Source: JAWVFM01 sp963771655 | GTDB taxonomy: Bacteria; Actinomycetota; Thermoleophilia; Solirubrobacterales; 70-9 | Assembly: GCA_963771655.1 (NCBI GenBank) | Contig: CAVYUG010000009.1 | Location: forward strand, 62,001 to 126,000 | Length of the DNA stretch: 64,000 nucleotides | Direction of reading: 5' to 3' | In this document: positions 35,554-43,557 of the stretch, piece by piece | How positions within the stretch are numbered: the first letter of the stretch is position 1 | How the letters are laid out: each line of letters begins with the position of its first letter | Position numbers and translations under genes: made by a program | Notes under the pieces: generated by a model | What the model was told of the DNA's origin: nothing | The model's input: only the letters and a program-made list of their open reading frames with translations | The model's database searches: none

Positions 35554-36656
35554 CCCTTGCGACGAGACGGCTGAATTGGTCGTCTTGCTTCCACGGCGCC
35601 CGCGAGCCGATCGCACACCACGGCCGTCCGCTCCCAGTCGAGACACGCATCGGTGACCGACTGCCCGTACGTCAGGTCGCCATTGCGGCCGAGGTCCTGG
35701 CGCCCGGCGACGATGAACGACTCCAGCATCACGCCGACGATCCCGCGGTTTCCGGCTGCGATCTGCTCGGCGATCCCCCGTGCCGCCGTCACCTGGCGAT
35801 CCGGGTCCTTGGCGCTGTTGCCGTGGGAGGCGTCGATCACCAGCCGCTCGGGCAATCCCGCGTCCCGCAGGAGCGCGAGCGCTGTCCCGACCTCGTCGGC
35901 CGAGTAGTTGGGGCCGTCGTCGCCACCGCGAAGGATCACGTGGCCCTCCGGGTTGCCGGTGGTGTAGAGGATCGCCGGGGCGCCCGCGTCGTCGATGCCG
36001 GCGAACGCGTGCTCGGCGGCCGCCGCGCGCACCGCGTCGACCGCCACCTGAACGTTCCCGTCGGTGCGGTTCTTGAAGCCGATCGGCATCGAGAGGCCGG
36101 AGCCGAGCTGACGATGCGTCTGACTCTCGCTCGTGCGAGCGCCGATCGCCCCCCACGCGACGGTGTCGGCGATGTACTGCGGCGTGATCGGATCGAGGAA
36201 CTCGCAGCCCACCGGCAGCCCAACGTCGAGCACGTCGAGCAGGAGCTCGCGCGCGATCCGGAGGCCCGCGTTGACGTCGCCGGACCCGTCGAGGTGGGGG
36301 TCGTTGATGAGGCCCTTCCAGCCGACGGTGGTCCGCGGCTTCTCGAAGTAGACCCGCATCACCACCAGCAGATCGTCGCGAAGCTCGTCCGCAACGGCGG
36401 CGAGCCGCTGCGCGTAGTCGAGGGCCGCCTCGGGGTCGTGGACGCTGCAGGGACCGGCCACCACGAGCAGGCGGTCGTCGGAGCCGTCGAGCACCGCGGC
36501 CACCTCCTGGCGCCCGCGCACCACCGCCGCCGCGCGCTCGTCGCCGAGCGGGAGCTCGTCGAGGAGCGTCGCCGGCGCGACGAGCTCGACGACCCGCTCG
36601 ATGCGGCGGTCGCGAACCGAGTCTCTTGCGCGTTGACTTTCCATGCCGATGATCAT
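35550..36656 (-). CDS. 3-deoxy-7-phosphoheptulonate synthase, class I (AroG/AroF type)
   Basis: A 368-residue type I DAHP synthase, the entry enzyme of the shikimate pathway. VVAGPCSVHDPEAAL, VVMRVYFEKPRTTVGWKGL and IDASHGNSAKDPDRQ are diagnostic of the E. coli AroF/G/H family. Start candidates are ATG 36656, ATG 36644 and TTG 36680; 36656 has AGAGGA about 12 nt upstream and is preferred. It follows a leader peptide rich in Tyr/Trp/Phe codons and an inverted repeat, so attenuation by aromatic amino acid supply is likely. It is translationally coupled to tyrA. Confidence 0.94.
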   Translation of the reverse strand: MIIGMESQRARDSVRDRRIERVVELVAPATLLDELPLGDERAAAVVRGRQEVAAVLDGSDDRLLVVAGPCSVHDPEAALDYAQRLAAVADELRDDLLVVMRVYFEKPRTTVGWKGLINDPHLDGSGDVNAGLRIARELLLDVLDVGLPVGCEFLDPITPQYIADTVAWGAIGARTSESQTHRQLGSGLSMPIGFKNRTDGNVQVAVDAVRAAAAEHAFAGIDDAGAPAILYTTGNPEGHVILRGGDDGPNYSADEVGTALALLRDAGLPERLVIDASHGNSAKDPDRQVTAARGIAEQIAAGNRGIVGVMLESFIVAGRQDLGRNGDLTYGQSVTDACLDWERTAVVCDRLAGAVEARRPIQPSRRKG

Positions 36657-36704
36657 GCCGTCTTGGTTCCTCTCGTTCAAAACGCTTGGGGTAGGGCGCA
36701 GTAC

Positions 36705-36757
36705 GGCGTCCGGAGGGGCAGTCCTGCTAGGGGCCGCGGTCGGCCAGGCCGGACGCC
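36705..36757 (-). promoter_or_regulatory. leader hairpin between aromatic leader peptide and DAHP synthase
   Basis: A 9-bp perfect inverted repeat (arms 36749-36757 and 36705-36713; minus strand GGCGTCCGG and CCGGACGCC) with a 35-nt GC-rich loop. The 5' arm begins at the last base of the leader-peptide stop codon, so a ribosome at the stop or stalled on the aromatic codons just before it would change folding. A short T-run (GTTTTG) lies about 22-27 nt past the 3' arm, just before the DAHP synthase ribosome-binding site. Attenuator or translational switch; no mutually exclusive pairing was proven. Confidence 0.6.
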
Positions 36758-36846
36758 TAGCTAAATCGCCCGAAATAAAAGGACCAGGCGTACGCCGGCG
36801 CGCCCTTGAGGGCGGCGGTGGGAGCCGGCGTCAGATCGCGGTCCAT
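36757..36846 (-). CDS. aromatic-rich leader peptide upstream of DAHP synthase
   Basis: A 29-codon ORF (ATG 36846 to TAG 36757) whose last eleven residues, AYAWSFYFGRFS without the first Ala, contain two Tyr, one Trp and three Phe. It ends about 100 nt before the DAHP synthase start, the first step of aromatic amino acid synthesis. There is no Shine-Dalgarno sequence, but a promoter (TTGCCA-17 nt-TACAAA) predicts transcription to begin at or one base before its ATG, i.e. a leaderless message. The ribosome would stall on the Tyr/Trp/Phe codons when these amino acids are scarce. This is the classical layout of ribosome-mediated attenuation; the peptide itself needs no function. Confidence 0.78.
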   Translation of the reverse strand: MDRDLTPAPTAALKGAPAYAWSFYFGRFS

Positions 36847-36853
36847 TGGGGGG

Positions 36854-36882
36854 TTTGTAGCAGGTGGAGGGGCGAATGGCAA
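36854..36882 (-). promoter_or_regulatory. promoter of the aromatic leader/DAHP synthase transcript
   Basis: On the minus strand TTGCCA (36882-36877) is followed by a 17-nt spacer and TACAAA (36859-36854), with an extended -10 TGC directly before it. The predicted start point, 7-8 nt beyond the -10 box, falls at the A before or the A of the leader-peptide ATG at 36846. The promoter begins 14 nt past the hisC stop, separating hisC from the downstream aromatic genes. Confidence 0.7.
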
Positions 36883-36895
36883 CCGAGCGGGCACC

Positions 36896-37999
36896 TCACT
36901 GCAACGCCCCTTGGAGCGCCTCCAGGAACCGCTCGTTCTCCGCCCGCGTCCCATAGGTCACGCGAATATGCCCCGGTCCGCCCAGGCCGGAGCCCGGGCG
37001 GACGATGACGCCGGCCTCTCCCAGCCGGCGGACGACCTCGTCCTCATCGCGGTCGCCCAGCGAGATCCATGAGAAGTTGGCCTGGGATTCCGGTGAGTCG
37101 AGGCCGAGCTCCTCGATCCCCGACTCCACGTGAACGCGCTCGACGATCGTACGCTCGACGCGCTTTTGCACGTCGTCGGAATGGCGGATCGCCTCGGCGG
37201 CCGCCGCCTGTGCGATCGAGTTGACCGAGAAGGGCTGGCGGACGGCGTCGAGCGCGGCGCGAAGCTTCGCCGAGCACAGCGCGTACCCGCAGCGCAGCCC
37301 GGCGAGGCCGTGGACCTTGCTGAAGGTGCGAAGCACCACGAGGTTCGGGAAGCCGGCCAGCAGATCGGCGCCGGCGTCCGGGTCGTCGTGGGTCTGGAAC
37401 TCGGCGTAAGCCTCATCGAGGACGATGGTCACATGGGAGGGAACACGCTCGCAGAAGGCGGCGATCTCGCTCGCCGGAAGGTGGGTGGATGTCGGGTTGT
37501 TGGGGTTGCAGACGAGGACCATCTGCGTCGCCGCCGTGGCCTCGGTCGCCATGGCGTCGAGATCGTGCACGGCGCCGTCGGCGAGGGGAACGCGGATCTC
37601 GCGGGCACCCGAAAGCGCGGCCAGATGGGGGTAGATCGAGAACGAGGGCCAGGCGAAGAGGATCTCGGCGCCCGGCTCGCAGAGCGCCTCCGCGGCGGCG
37701 AGGAGGATCTCGCACGAGCCGTTGCCGATCGCGACGCGGGCCGGATCGGTCTCGTGACGCTCGGCTATCCGGCGCCGCAGCGTCGGCGAGAACTGCTCGG
37801 GGTAGCGGTTGGCGCCGGACGCCGCGCGGGCGATGGCCCCGACGACCGCCGGGTGCGGGCCCCACGGCGACTCGTTCGAGGCGAGCTTCACCGCATCCGC
37901 GGCGCCGAAGCGCTCGCGCGCGGCGTCGATCTGAAGCCCAGCCTCGTAATGCGGCATCTGGGCGAGCTTCTTGGCGAAGGTCACGGCCATGGGCCGCAT
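36896..37999 (-). CDS. hisC: histidinol-phosphate aminotransferase (or aromatic aminotransferase)
   Basis: A 367-residue fold-type I PLP enzyme. KLASNESPWGPHP, the NPNNPTSTH substrate/PLP loop, DEAYAEF and the Schiff-base lysine in TFSKVHGLAGLRCGY are typical of HisC. Members of this family also transaminate phenylpyruvate and hydroxyphenylpyruvate, and here it sits with aroH, DAHP synthase, tyrA and aroA rather than with his genes, so its main role may be the last step of Phe/Tyr synthesis. ATGs at 37999 and 37990 are both possible starts. Confidence 0.92.
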   Translation of the reverse strand: MRPMAVTFAKKLAQMPHYEAGLQIDAARERFGAADAVKLASNESPWGPHPAVVGAIARAASGANRYPEQFSPTLRRRIAERHETDPARVAIGNGSCEILLAAAEALCEPGAEILFAWPSFSIYPHLAALSGAREIRVPLADGAVHDLDAMATEATAATQMVLVCNPNNPTSTHLPASEIAAFCERVPSHVTIVLDEAYAEFQTHDDPDAGADLLAGFPNLVVLRTFSKVHGLAGLRCGYALCSAKLRAALDAVRQPFSVNSIAQAAAAEAIRHSDDVQKRVERTIVERVHVESGIEELGLDSPESQANFSWISLGDRDEDEVVRRLGEAGVIVRPGSGLGGPGHIRVTYGTRAENERFLEALQGALQ

Positions 38000-38030
38000 A
38001 TTCTGGCGAACGAACTCGGAGGAGCGGTGG

Positions 38031-38923
38031 CTACCGCGGCTGCCAGTCCGGCTCGCTGATGAACCGGCCCCTCGCGATCCGGTTGGCGCCGGTCCCGTCG
38101 GCATGCATGACGAACAGGTCCTGAAGGCGGGAGAACGCGATCAGCTTGCCATCGGGCGAGTAGGTCGGGTCGTCGAAGTTGTCCCCGGGGTGGCTTACGC
38201 GCGTTGCCTTGCCGTTCAGCCCGAACGACCAGGCCTGGACGAAGCCGAAGGCGGTCGAGCACCCGGCGAGGACGCTCTTGCCGTCGGGAGCGAAGCTCGC
38301 GGACTCGCACCTGAGGCTGCCCCCGAGGTCGCGGTTGTGCTTGCCCTTGTCGTCCATGATCCGGAGCTCGCCCTTGAACTCGCCGAGGCTCGACGATATG
38401 TACGCGATGTGCTTACCGTCCGGCGAAAAGGCCGGCTGCAGGTCGAACTCGCCGCGCGTGAGCCTCTTCGGATGCCCGCCGCCGGCGCCCATCACCCAGA
38501 TCTGGGGGCCGGCGCCCGCGCGCTGACTCGAGAAGGCGATCCGCCTGCCCTTCGGGCCTGAGAACGAGGGGTCGCGGTCGCCCAACCCGTGGCTGATCCT
38601 ACGCACGTGCTTCCCGCTCGCGGACGCGATGTAGATGCCGTCTTGATCCGTGTACGCGAGGCGTCGCCCGTCGGGCGAGTAGGACGGGGTCTCGCGCCCG
38701 TAGTTCTTGTTGGCGGCCAAACGGGTCTGCTTGCCGCCCGAGGGTGACACGCTCCAGACCTCGTTGACGCCGGACCCCGGTCGACCTCCTTCGTGAAGGC
38801 AATCCGCCCGTTCCTGCCCGGGAACGAGGCCGACGAGCTCGACGCGAGCCAGGCGACCGGGACGGCCACGAACGCCAGCGCGATCCCTGCGCGCCGCGCT
38901 CCCCTGCTCGACGAACCAAGCAT
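38031..38923 (-). pseudogene. TolB/PD40-type beta-propeller exported protein, interrupted by a frameshift
   Basis: The gene starts at ATG 38923 with a signal-like segment (GIALAFVAVPVAWLASSSSA) and a first propeller strand NGRIAFTKEVD, then loses frame near 38776-38785. A different frame continues immediately with PGSGVNEVWSVSPSGGK and five to six PD40 repeats (PSYSPDGRRLAYT, PAFSPDGKHIAYI, PTYSPDGKLIAFS) to the stop at 38031. One extra C in the GACCGGGG run would restore a single open frame of about 297 codons. It is therefore either a recent pseudogene or a sequence error. Intact homologues are exported propellers of unknown ligand. It lies between aroH and hisC with no evident link. Confidence 0.8.
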
Positions 38924-38933
38924 GAGGCGGAGC

Positions 38934-39314
38934 CTACTGAGCGGAGGCGAGGTCCGTGCGAAGCTCCTGCGCGGCGCCGAGGTAGGCGTGCGCCGGCCTG
39001 TGATCGGCGGCGGCGTAGTAGTGCACGAGGACGCGGATCACGCGCTCCATCGCCCCGGGCACGGGCATCTCACGCCCGCACATGAGCGGGACCCGGTCGA
39101 GCCCCACTCCGCGCGCGGCGACCGCGGGGAACTCGGCGTCGAGGTCGCCGGTGCAGGTGAAGAAGCAGCTCACCATGCTCTCGGGGCGCAGCTCGTTGCG
39201 CCGCATGAGCTCCTCCATGAGCCGGGCGGTGGCGGCGAGGATGGCGTCGGCCTCGTTGCTCTCGGCCTGGACGGCGCCGCGGACGGCCCAAAGGCGTGCC
39301 GGTCGGTCAGTCAT
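38934..39314 (-). CDS. aroH: chorismate mutase, AroH class
   Basis: A 126-residue protein of the trimeric Bacillus AroH type. WAVRGAVQAESNEADAI near the N-terminus (active-site Arg), MVSCFFTCTGDLDAEFPAVAAR and VPLMCGREMPVPG carry the conserved substrate-binding residues. It rearranges chorismate to prephenate for phenylalanine and tyrosine synthesis, feeding TyrA encoded downstream in the same direction. The gene lies 57 nt after the start of rluB's stop region and 10 nt before the broken propeller gene. Confidence 0.94.
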   Translation of the reverse strand: MTDRPARLWAVRGAVQAESNEADAILAATARLMEELMRRNELRPESMVSCFFTCTGDLDAEFPAVAARGVGLDRVPLMCGREMPVPGAMERVIRVLVHYYAAADHRPAHAYLGAAQELRTDLASAQ

Positions 39315-39371
39315 GACGACAGATGGTTCGCGCTCGGCCTTTCGGCTCAGCTCTTTTGGCGTGCCTCGCGC

Positions 39372-40067
39372 TCACAGGCCAGCATCCTTCCAGAGCCGCT
39401 CGAGCTCGGCCGGGCGCAGCGCCCGGGCATTGCCGGAAGCGAGGTCTCCGAGCCGAACCGACGCGAACCTCGTCCGCTCGAGGGCGAGCACCTCGTTGCC
39501 GACCGCCTCGGCCATCCGGCGGACCTGGCGGTTTCTCCCCTCGCGGAGGGTCATCTCGATGACGCGCGGGGAGAGTCGCCGGACCCGCGCGGGCGCCGTG
39601 GGCCCATCGTCGAGCTCGACCCCGCGCCGGAGCCGTACGATCTCACCGTCGGTCGGTCGCCGGCGCAGGCGGACCCGGTAGGTGCGGGGCACCTCGTAGC
39701 GGGGGTGCATGAGCCTGTTGGCGAGCTCGCCGTCGTTGGTGAGCAGGATGAGGCCGGTCGAGTCCGCGTCGAGCCGGCCAACCGGGTAGAGGCGGCGCGG
39801 CGAGCGCACCAGCTCGACCACCGCCGTGCGGCGCCCCGGCTCCCGGGCGGTGGACGTCACCCCGGGCGGCTTGTTCACGGCCCAGACCTCGCGAGGCTCG
39901 GGCTTCACGGGGCTGCCGTCGACCTCGACGCGGTCGTCCTCGCCGACGTCTCGCGCCGGGTCCCGCACGATCTCGCCCCCGACCGCGACGCGGCCGGTGC
40001 GAACGAGGTCCTCGGACCGCCGGCGCGAGGCGACCCCGGAGTGGGCGAGGTACTTCGCGAGCCGCAC
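39372..40067 (-). CDS. rluB: 23S rRNA pseudouridine synthase, RsuA/RluB family
   Basis: A 231-residue enzyme with an N-terminal S4 RNA-binding domain (MRLAKYLAHSGVASRRRSE) and a catalytic domain with the active-site Asp in GRLDADSTGLILLTNDG. RluB-type enzymes isomerise U2605 in 23S rRNA; RsuA would act on 16S rRNA, and the assignment to RluB rests on the conserved scpA-scpB-rluB gene order. It follows scpB after a 33-nt gap. Confidence 0.92.
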   Translation of the reverse strand: MRLAKYLAHSGVASRRRSEDLVRTGRVAVGGEIVRDPARDVGEDDRVEVDGSPVKPEPREVWAVNKPPGVTSTAREPGRRTAVVELVRSPRRLYPVGRLDADSTGLILLTNDGELANRLMHPRYEVPRTYRVRLRRRPTDGEIVRLRRGVELDDGPTAPARVRRLSPRVIEMTLREGRNRQVRRMAEAVGNEVLALERTRFASVRLGDLASGNARALRPAELERLWKDAGL

Positions 40068-40100
40068 AGCTCGCGGAGTCTGCCCTAGATGGCCAGGTCT

Positions 40101-40679
40101 CTACTCGGCGCGGCGCTCGCCGGCCGCGAGGAGCCGCTCGCGAAGCTCCCGCTCGGCCTCGGGGCTTGGGTCGAACCGGGCCGGATCGGGGAGCTGATCG
40201 AGGCCGGCCAGGCCGAAGAGGCGCTCGAAGAGCTCGGTCGTCCGGTAGACGACCGCGCCGAAGCGCGAGCGTCCCGACTCGGAGATCAGGCCCCTTTCCG
40301 TGAGAGTCGTCGTCGCCGACTCCGACGACACCCCGCGGATCCTCGCGATCTCGGGTCGCGAGACCGGCTGCAGGTACGCGACGATCGCGAGCGTCTCCGC
40401 CTGGGCCTGCGTGAGCGGCGGCGTGCGCGGCTTGGCGAGCAGGCGGCGCGCCGCGTCCTCGGCCGCCGGGTCGGCGGCGAGCGTGTAGCCGCCCGCGACC
40501 TCGCGCAGCACCACGCCACGCTCGCCCTCCGCCAGCACCGAGCCGAGGAGGTCCAGGGCGCGGTCGATCTCCGCCTCGCTCGCGTCGCAGGCCTCTGCCA
40601 GGTCCGCGATCGAAACGGCCTCCGGCGAGAGGAACAGCAATGCCTCCACGATCCGCTCGAGCGGTGCGGCGCCGCTCAT
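40101..40679 (-). CDS. scpB: segregation and condensation protein B
   Basis: A 192-residue winged-helix protein that binds ScpA and SMC in the bacterial condensin complex. RIVEALLFLSPEAVSIADL opens the first winged helix, and PPLTQAQAETLAIVAYLQPVSRPEIARIRGV is the hallmark second domain, quoted here in parts. The start is the ATG at 40679 (MSGAAPLERI), exactly 11 nt after hairpin 1 of element copy D; the frame continues upstream through the element, which is rejected as coding. Confidence 0.94.
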   Translation of the reverse strand: MSGAAPLERIVEALLFLSPEAVSIADLAEACDASEAEIDRALDLLGSVLAEGERGVVLREVAGGYTLAADPAAEDAARRLLAKPRTPPLTQAQAETLAIVAYLQPVSRPEIARIRGVSSESATTTLTERGLISESGRSRFGAVVYRTTELFERLFGLAGLDQLPDPARFDPSPEAERELRERLLAAGERRAE

Positions 40680-40688
40680 GAGCCACCT

Positions 40689-40737
40689 GCGGCGGCTTCG
40701 CCGCCTGACACGCCTCTTGCGGTGCTGAAGCACCTCA
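40689..40737 (-). repeat. two-hairpin intergenic element, copy D (between scpA and scpB)
   Basis: Hairpin 1 is 40691-40705 (minus strand GGCGGC-GAA-GCCGCC), the 15-nt spacer is 40706-40720 and hairpin 2 is 40721-40734, a perfect 6-bp stem (GGTGCT with AGCACC). The last TCA (40735-40737) is the scpA stop codon TGA on the minus strand, and the 11 nt beyond hairpin 1 (GCAGGTGGCTC) lead straight to the scpB ATG with AGGTGG as a Shine-Dalgarno-like sequence. The element thus fills the whole scpA-scpB gap. Confidence 0.88.
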
Positions 40738-41460
40738 TGTCACGCCCTTCACCGTGATCGGCCCGAAGGTGTCGCGCTGCTCCCACGTCGCCTCGCCGCG
40801 CTTGTGCAGCTCGAGGAGCGCGAACACGGTCACCGCCTGCGTGAGGCGGTCCTCGCGGCCGAACGCCTGGTCGAAGTCGACCTCTCCCCCGCGGCGACCC
40901 AGCAGCGAGCGCAGCACGGCCAGCCGCCGCTCGAGCGAGACCGTCGGGCGGATGTGGCTGGTGTCGGGCTCGGGCGGCGTCTTCAGTAGGTCGCCGATCG
41001 CTGCCGCCAGCGCCTCTGGCTCGTAGACCGGCCGCGCCTCCGCGAGCGAGGCTCGCCGCAGACGCGGCGGCAACGGTGCCGAGCGGTACATGTAGCCGCG
41101 GTTGCGAGCGAAGCGCTCCGCCAGGTGAGAGGCGGCCTCGCGGTAGCGGCTGTACTCCAACATCCGCGCGAGGAGCTCGTCGGCGGCCTCCTCGGGGCCG
41201 AGCTGCGGCTCGTCCTCCTCCGGCGCGGGCAGGAGGAGGCGCGATTTCATCTCGAGCAGCGAGGCGATGAGGACGAGGAACTCGGTCGCGGCCTCGAGGT
41301 CGAGCTCGCCCTCCGACTCGAGGTGCTCGACGTAGGCGACCACGACCGCGCCAAGCTCCACCTCGGCGAGGCTCAGCTCCTCGCGCAGCACGAGCGCGAG
41401 GAGCAGGTCGAACGGTCCGGCGAACGACTCGAGGTCGAGCTCGAGCTCGGCGACTCTCAT
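40735..41460 (-). CDS. scpA: segregation and condensation protein A
   Basis: A 241-residue kleisin that bridges the SMC heads. It has the N-terminal helix FAGPFDLLLALVLREELSLAEV, the central FLVLIASLLEMKSRLLLP segment and a C-terminal winged-helix region ending VTVFALLELHKRGEATWEQ, all typical of ScpA. It is followed by the two-hairpin element and scpB; trpS is 29 nt upstream on the same strand. Confidence 0.94.
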   Translation of the reverse strand: MRVAELELDLESFAGPFDLLLALVLREELSLAEVELGAVVVAYVEHLESEGELDLEAATEFLVLIASLLEMKSRLLLPAPEEDEPQLGPEEAADELLARMLEYSRYREAASHLAERFARNRGYMYRSAPLPPRLRRASLAEARPVYEPEALAAAIGDLLKTPPEPDTSHIRPTVSLERRLAVLRSLLGRRGGEVDFDQAFGREDRLTQAVTVFALLELHKRGEATWEQRDTFGPITVKGVT

Positions 41461-41489
41461 CTCCGGAAGCGTAGTGGCGGCCTCGGCCG

Positions 41490-42476
41490 CTACTCGGGGG
41501 GCCCCACGCCCATCGCCTCGCGCACGTCGGCGAGGGTCCCCGAGGCGATCGCCCGCGCCTTATCGGCGCCCGCGGCGAGCTTCGCCTCGAGCCCGGACTC
41601 GTCGGCCCGGAGCGCGGCGTACTGCTCGCGGACGGGGGCCAGGTAGTCGACCACCGATGCCGCGACCGCCGCCTTGAAGTCGCCGTAGCCCGAGTCGGAG
41701 AACTCGCTCTCGATCTCCTCCGGCGAGAGCCCGGTGACGGCGGCGTGGACCTCGATCAGGTTCCCGATCCCCTCCTTGCCCTCGCCGCGGCGCACCTCGC
41801 TGCCCGAGTCGGTCACGGCCGAGCGGACCTTCTTGGCGACGGTATCCGCCTCGTCGAGGATGAATACGGTGCCCTGCTCGGAGCCGTAGGTGGTCGACAT
41901 TCGCGAGGTCGGGTCCTGGAGGTTCATGATCCGGGCGCCGACCTCCGGATAGCGGCCCTCGGGGACCGCGAGGATGTCGCCGAAACGCGCGTTGAACCGC
42001 TCGGCGATGTCGCGCATGAGCTCGACGTGCTGGCGCTGGTCGTCGCCGACGGGCACCTCGTTCGCGCGGTACGCGAGCACGTCGGCGGCCATGAGCACGG
42101 GGTAGTAGAAGAGCGCCGCTGAGGTGAGCTCCCGCTGCTGAGCCGACTTCTCCTTGAACTGGTGCATGCGATTGAGGTCGCCCCAGGCCGTGACCGCGCC
42201 GAGCAACCAGGTCAGCTCGGTGTGCTCGTGCACGTCGGACTGGCGGAAGAGGATGCAGCGGTCCGGGTCGAGGCCGGCAGCCAGCAGGATCGCCGCCGTG
42301 TCGTAGAGCCGCTCGCGCAGATCGGCCGGGTCCTGGGGGACCGTGTGGGCGTGCAGGTCGACGACGCAGTAGATCGACTCGCCGCGCTCCTGGTAGTCGA
42401 CATACTGGCGGATCGCCCCGATGTAGTTGCCGAGGTGCTTGCGCCCCGTCGGCTGGATGCCGCTGAAGATGCGCAC
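41490..42476 (-). CDS. trpS: tryptophanyl-tRNA synthetase
   Basis: A 328-residue class Ic synthetase. FSGIQPTGRKHLGNYIGA holds the HIGH-equivalent (HLGN), and the KMSKS loop is replaced by SRMSTTYGSEQG, a variant I believe occurs in related actinobacterial enzymes. VPVGDDQRQHVELMRDIAERFN is the conserved core. It heads the trpS-scpA-scpB-rluB direction. No T-box or Trp-rich leader was seen upstream. It stands with aromatic amino acid genes, although this order is also common elsewhere. Confidence 0.94.
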   Translation of the reverse strand: MRIFSGIQPTGRKHLGNYIGAIRQYVDYQERGESIYCVVDLHAHTVPQDPADLRERLYDTAAILLAAGLDPDRCILFRQSDVHEHTELTWLLGAVTAWGDLNRMHQFKEKSAQQRELTSAALFYYPVLMAADVLAYRANEVPVGDDQRQHVELMRDIAERFNARFGDILAVPEGRYPEVGARIMNLQDPTSRMSTTYGSEQGTVFILDEADTVAKKVRSAVTDSGSEVRRGEGKEGIGNLIEVHAAVTGLSPEEIESEFSDSGYGDFKAAVAASVVDYLAPVREQYAALRADESGLEAKLAAGADKARAIASGTLADVREAMGVGPPE

Positions 42477-42607
42477 GGCGCGGGACTCTAGCCCGGCGCG
42501 CGCGATGACTTTTCGATCGCCCGGCGGTCCTACCTAAACGCAAGCAAGATCGCACCCGCGGGGAGGCGAATGAGTGAAACGACGCGAACCTGGGAAAATG
42601 AGTATCG
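42477..42607. promoter_or_regulatory. divergent gap between trpS and ku
   Basis: A 131-nt region that must hold both promoters. It is locally less GC-rich around 42530-42605. I find no unambiguous -35/-10 pair, no T-box motif and no operator-like palindrome. Nothing else is evident. Confidence 0.4.
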
Positions 42608-43516
42608 ATGCCTAGGGCGATTTGGTCAGGCTCCATCAGCTTCGGGCTACTGAACGTGCCCGTGAAGCTTTACAGCGCCGTCGCGCGCAAGCAGGTGAGC
42701 TTCCGCGAGCTCCGTGCGAGCGACAGCTCCCGCGTGCGCCACAAGCGGGTTGCCGAGTCCGACGGCGAGGAGGTCGCCTACGAGGACATCGTGAAGGGCT
42801 ACGAGATCGCGCCCGAGCAATACGTCGTCATGACGCGGGAGGAGCTCGAGGAGCTCGATCCCAAGAGGACGCGCGCGATCGAGATCCAGGACTTCGTCGA
42901 GCTCGAGGCCATCGACCCGATCTACTTCGACCACCCCTATTACCTCGGCCCCGACAAGGGCGCCGAGCGCGCCTACGCCCTGCTGGCGAAGGCGATGGCC
43001 GATCGCGGCCGGGTCGCGATCGCGCGCTTCGTGCTTCGCAACCGCGAGCACCTGGCGGCGATCCGCTCGACGGGCGACGTGCTTACGCTCGCCACGATGC
43101 GCTTCGCGGACGAGGTGGTGCAGCCGAACGAGCTCGACGGCGTCCTCCCCGACGACGTCGAGGACCCGCAGAGGCGCGAGCTCGACATGGCCGGCGCCCT
43201 CATCGACCAGCTCACCTCGGACTTCAAGCCGGAGCAGTACCGCGACGAGTACCGCGAGGAGCTGCTCGAGCGGATCGAGAGCAAGGCTCGCGGCGAGGAC
43301 ATCGTGGAGTCGCTCTCGGAGGAGCCGAAGCCGACCAAGGCGCCCGATCTCATGGCCGCGCTCGAGGAGAGCCTCGCCGCCGTCAAGGGCGAGCCGCTCG
43401 CGGCCGGCGCCGAGCGGAAGTCGAAATCGAAGTCGAAGTCGACCGCCGCCAAGAAGCCCGCGGCTAAGAAGACCACCAAGTCGCGATCGCGAAGCAAGGC
43501 CAAAGCAAGCAGGTAG
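42608..43516 (+). CDS. ku: non-homologous end-joining protein Ku
   Basis: A 302-residue bacterial Ku, a homodimeric ring that binds DNA ends and recruits LigD. The N-terminus MPRAIWSGSISFGLLNVPVK is highly characteristic, followed by VAYEDIVKGYEIAPEQYVV and the core beta-barrel. From about residue 270 there is a Lys/Ser/Ala-rich basic tail (KSKSKSKSTAAKKPAAKK...), a known variable extension of bacterial Ku that binds DNA. The 3' end overlaps in another frame with the beginning of the LigD polymerase coding region. Confidence 0.96.
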   Translation: MPRAIWSGSISFGLLNVPVKLYSAVARKQVSFRELRASDSSRVRHKRVAESDGEEVAYEDIVKGYEIAPEQYVVMTREELEELDPKRTRAIEIQDFVELEAIDPIYFDHPYYLGPDKGAERAYALLAKAMADRGRVAIARFVLRNREHLAAIRSTGDVLTLATMRFADEVVQPNELDGVLPDDVEDPQRRELDMAGALIDQLTSDFKPEQYRDEYREELLERIESKARGEDIVESLSEEPKPTKAPDLMAALEESLAAVKGEPLAAGAERKSKSKSKSTAAKKPAAKKTTKSRSRSKAKASR

Positions 43517-43557
43517 AGGTCGACGGGCGCACCCTCGCGCTCACGAACCTCGACAAG

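Noticed and set aside
35202..36764. Plus-strand open frame antisense to tyrA and DAHP synthase
   Set aside because: Shadow of two well-supported genes; no protein family signature.
38739..38760. TGACACGCTCC string resembling the element spacer
   Set aside because: It lies inside the propeller gene and has no flanking hairpins.
42477..42607. T-box or Trp-codon leader for trpS
   Set aside because: A GGACCGC-like string occurs, but the rest of the T-box motif and any Trp-rich ORF are missing.
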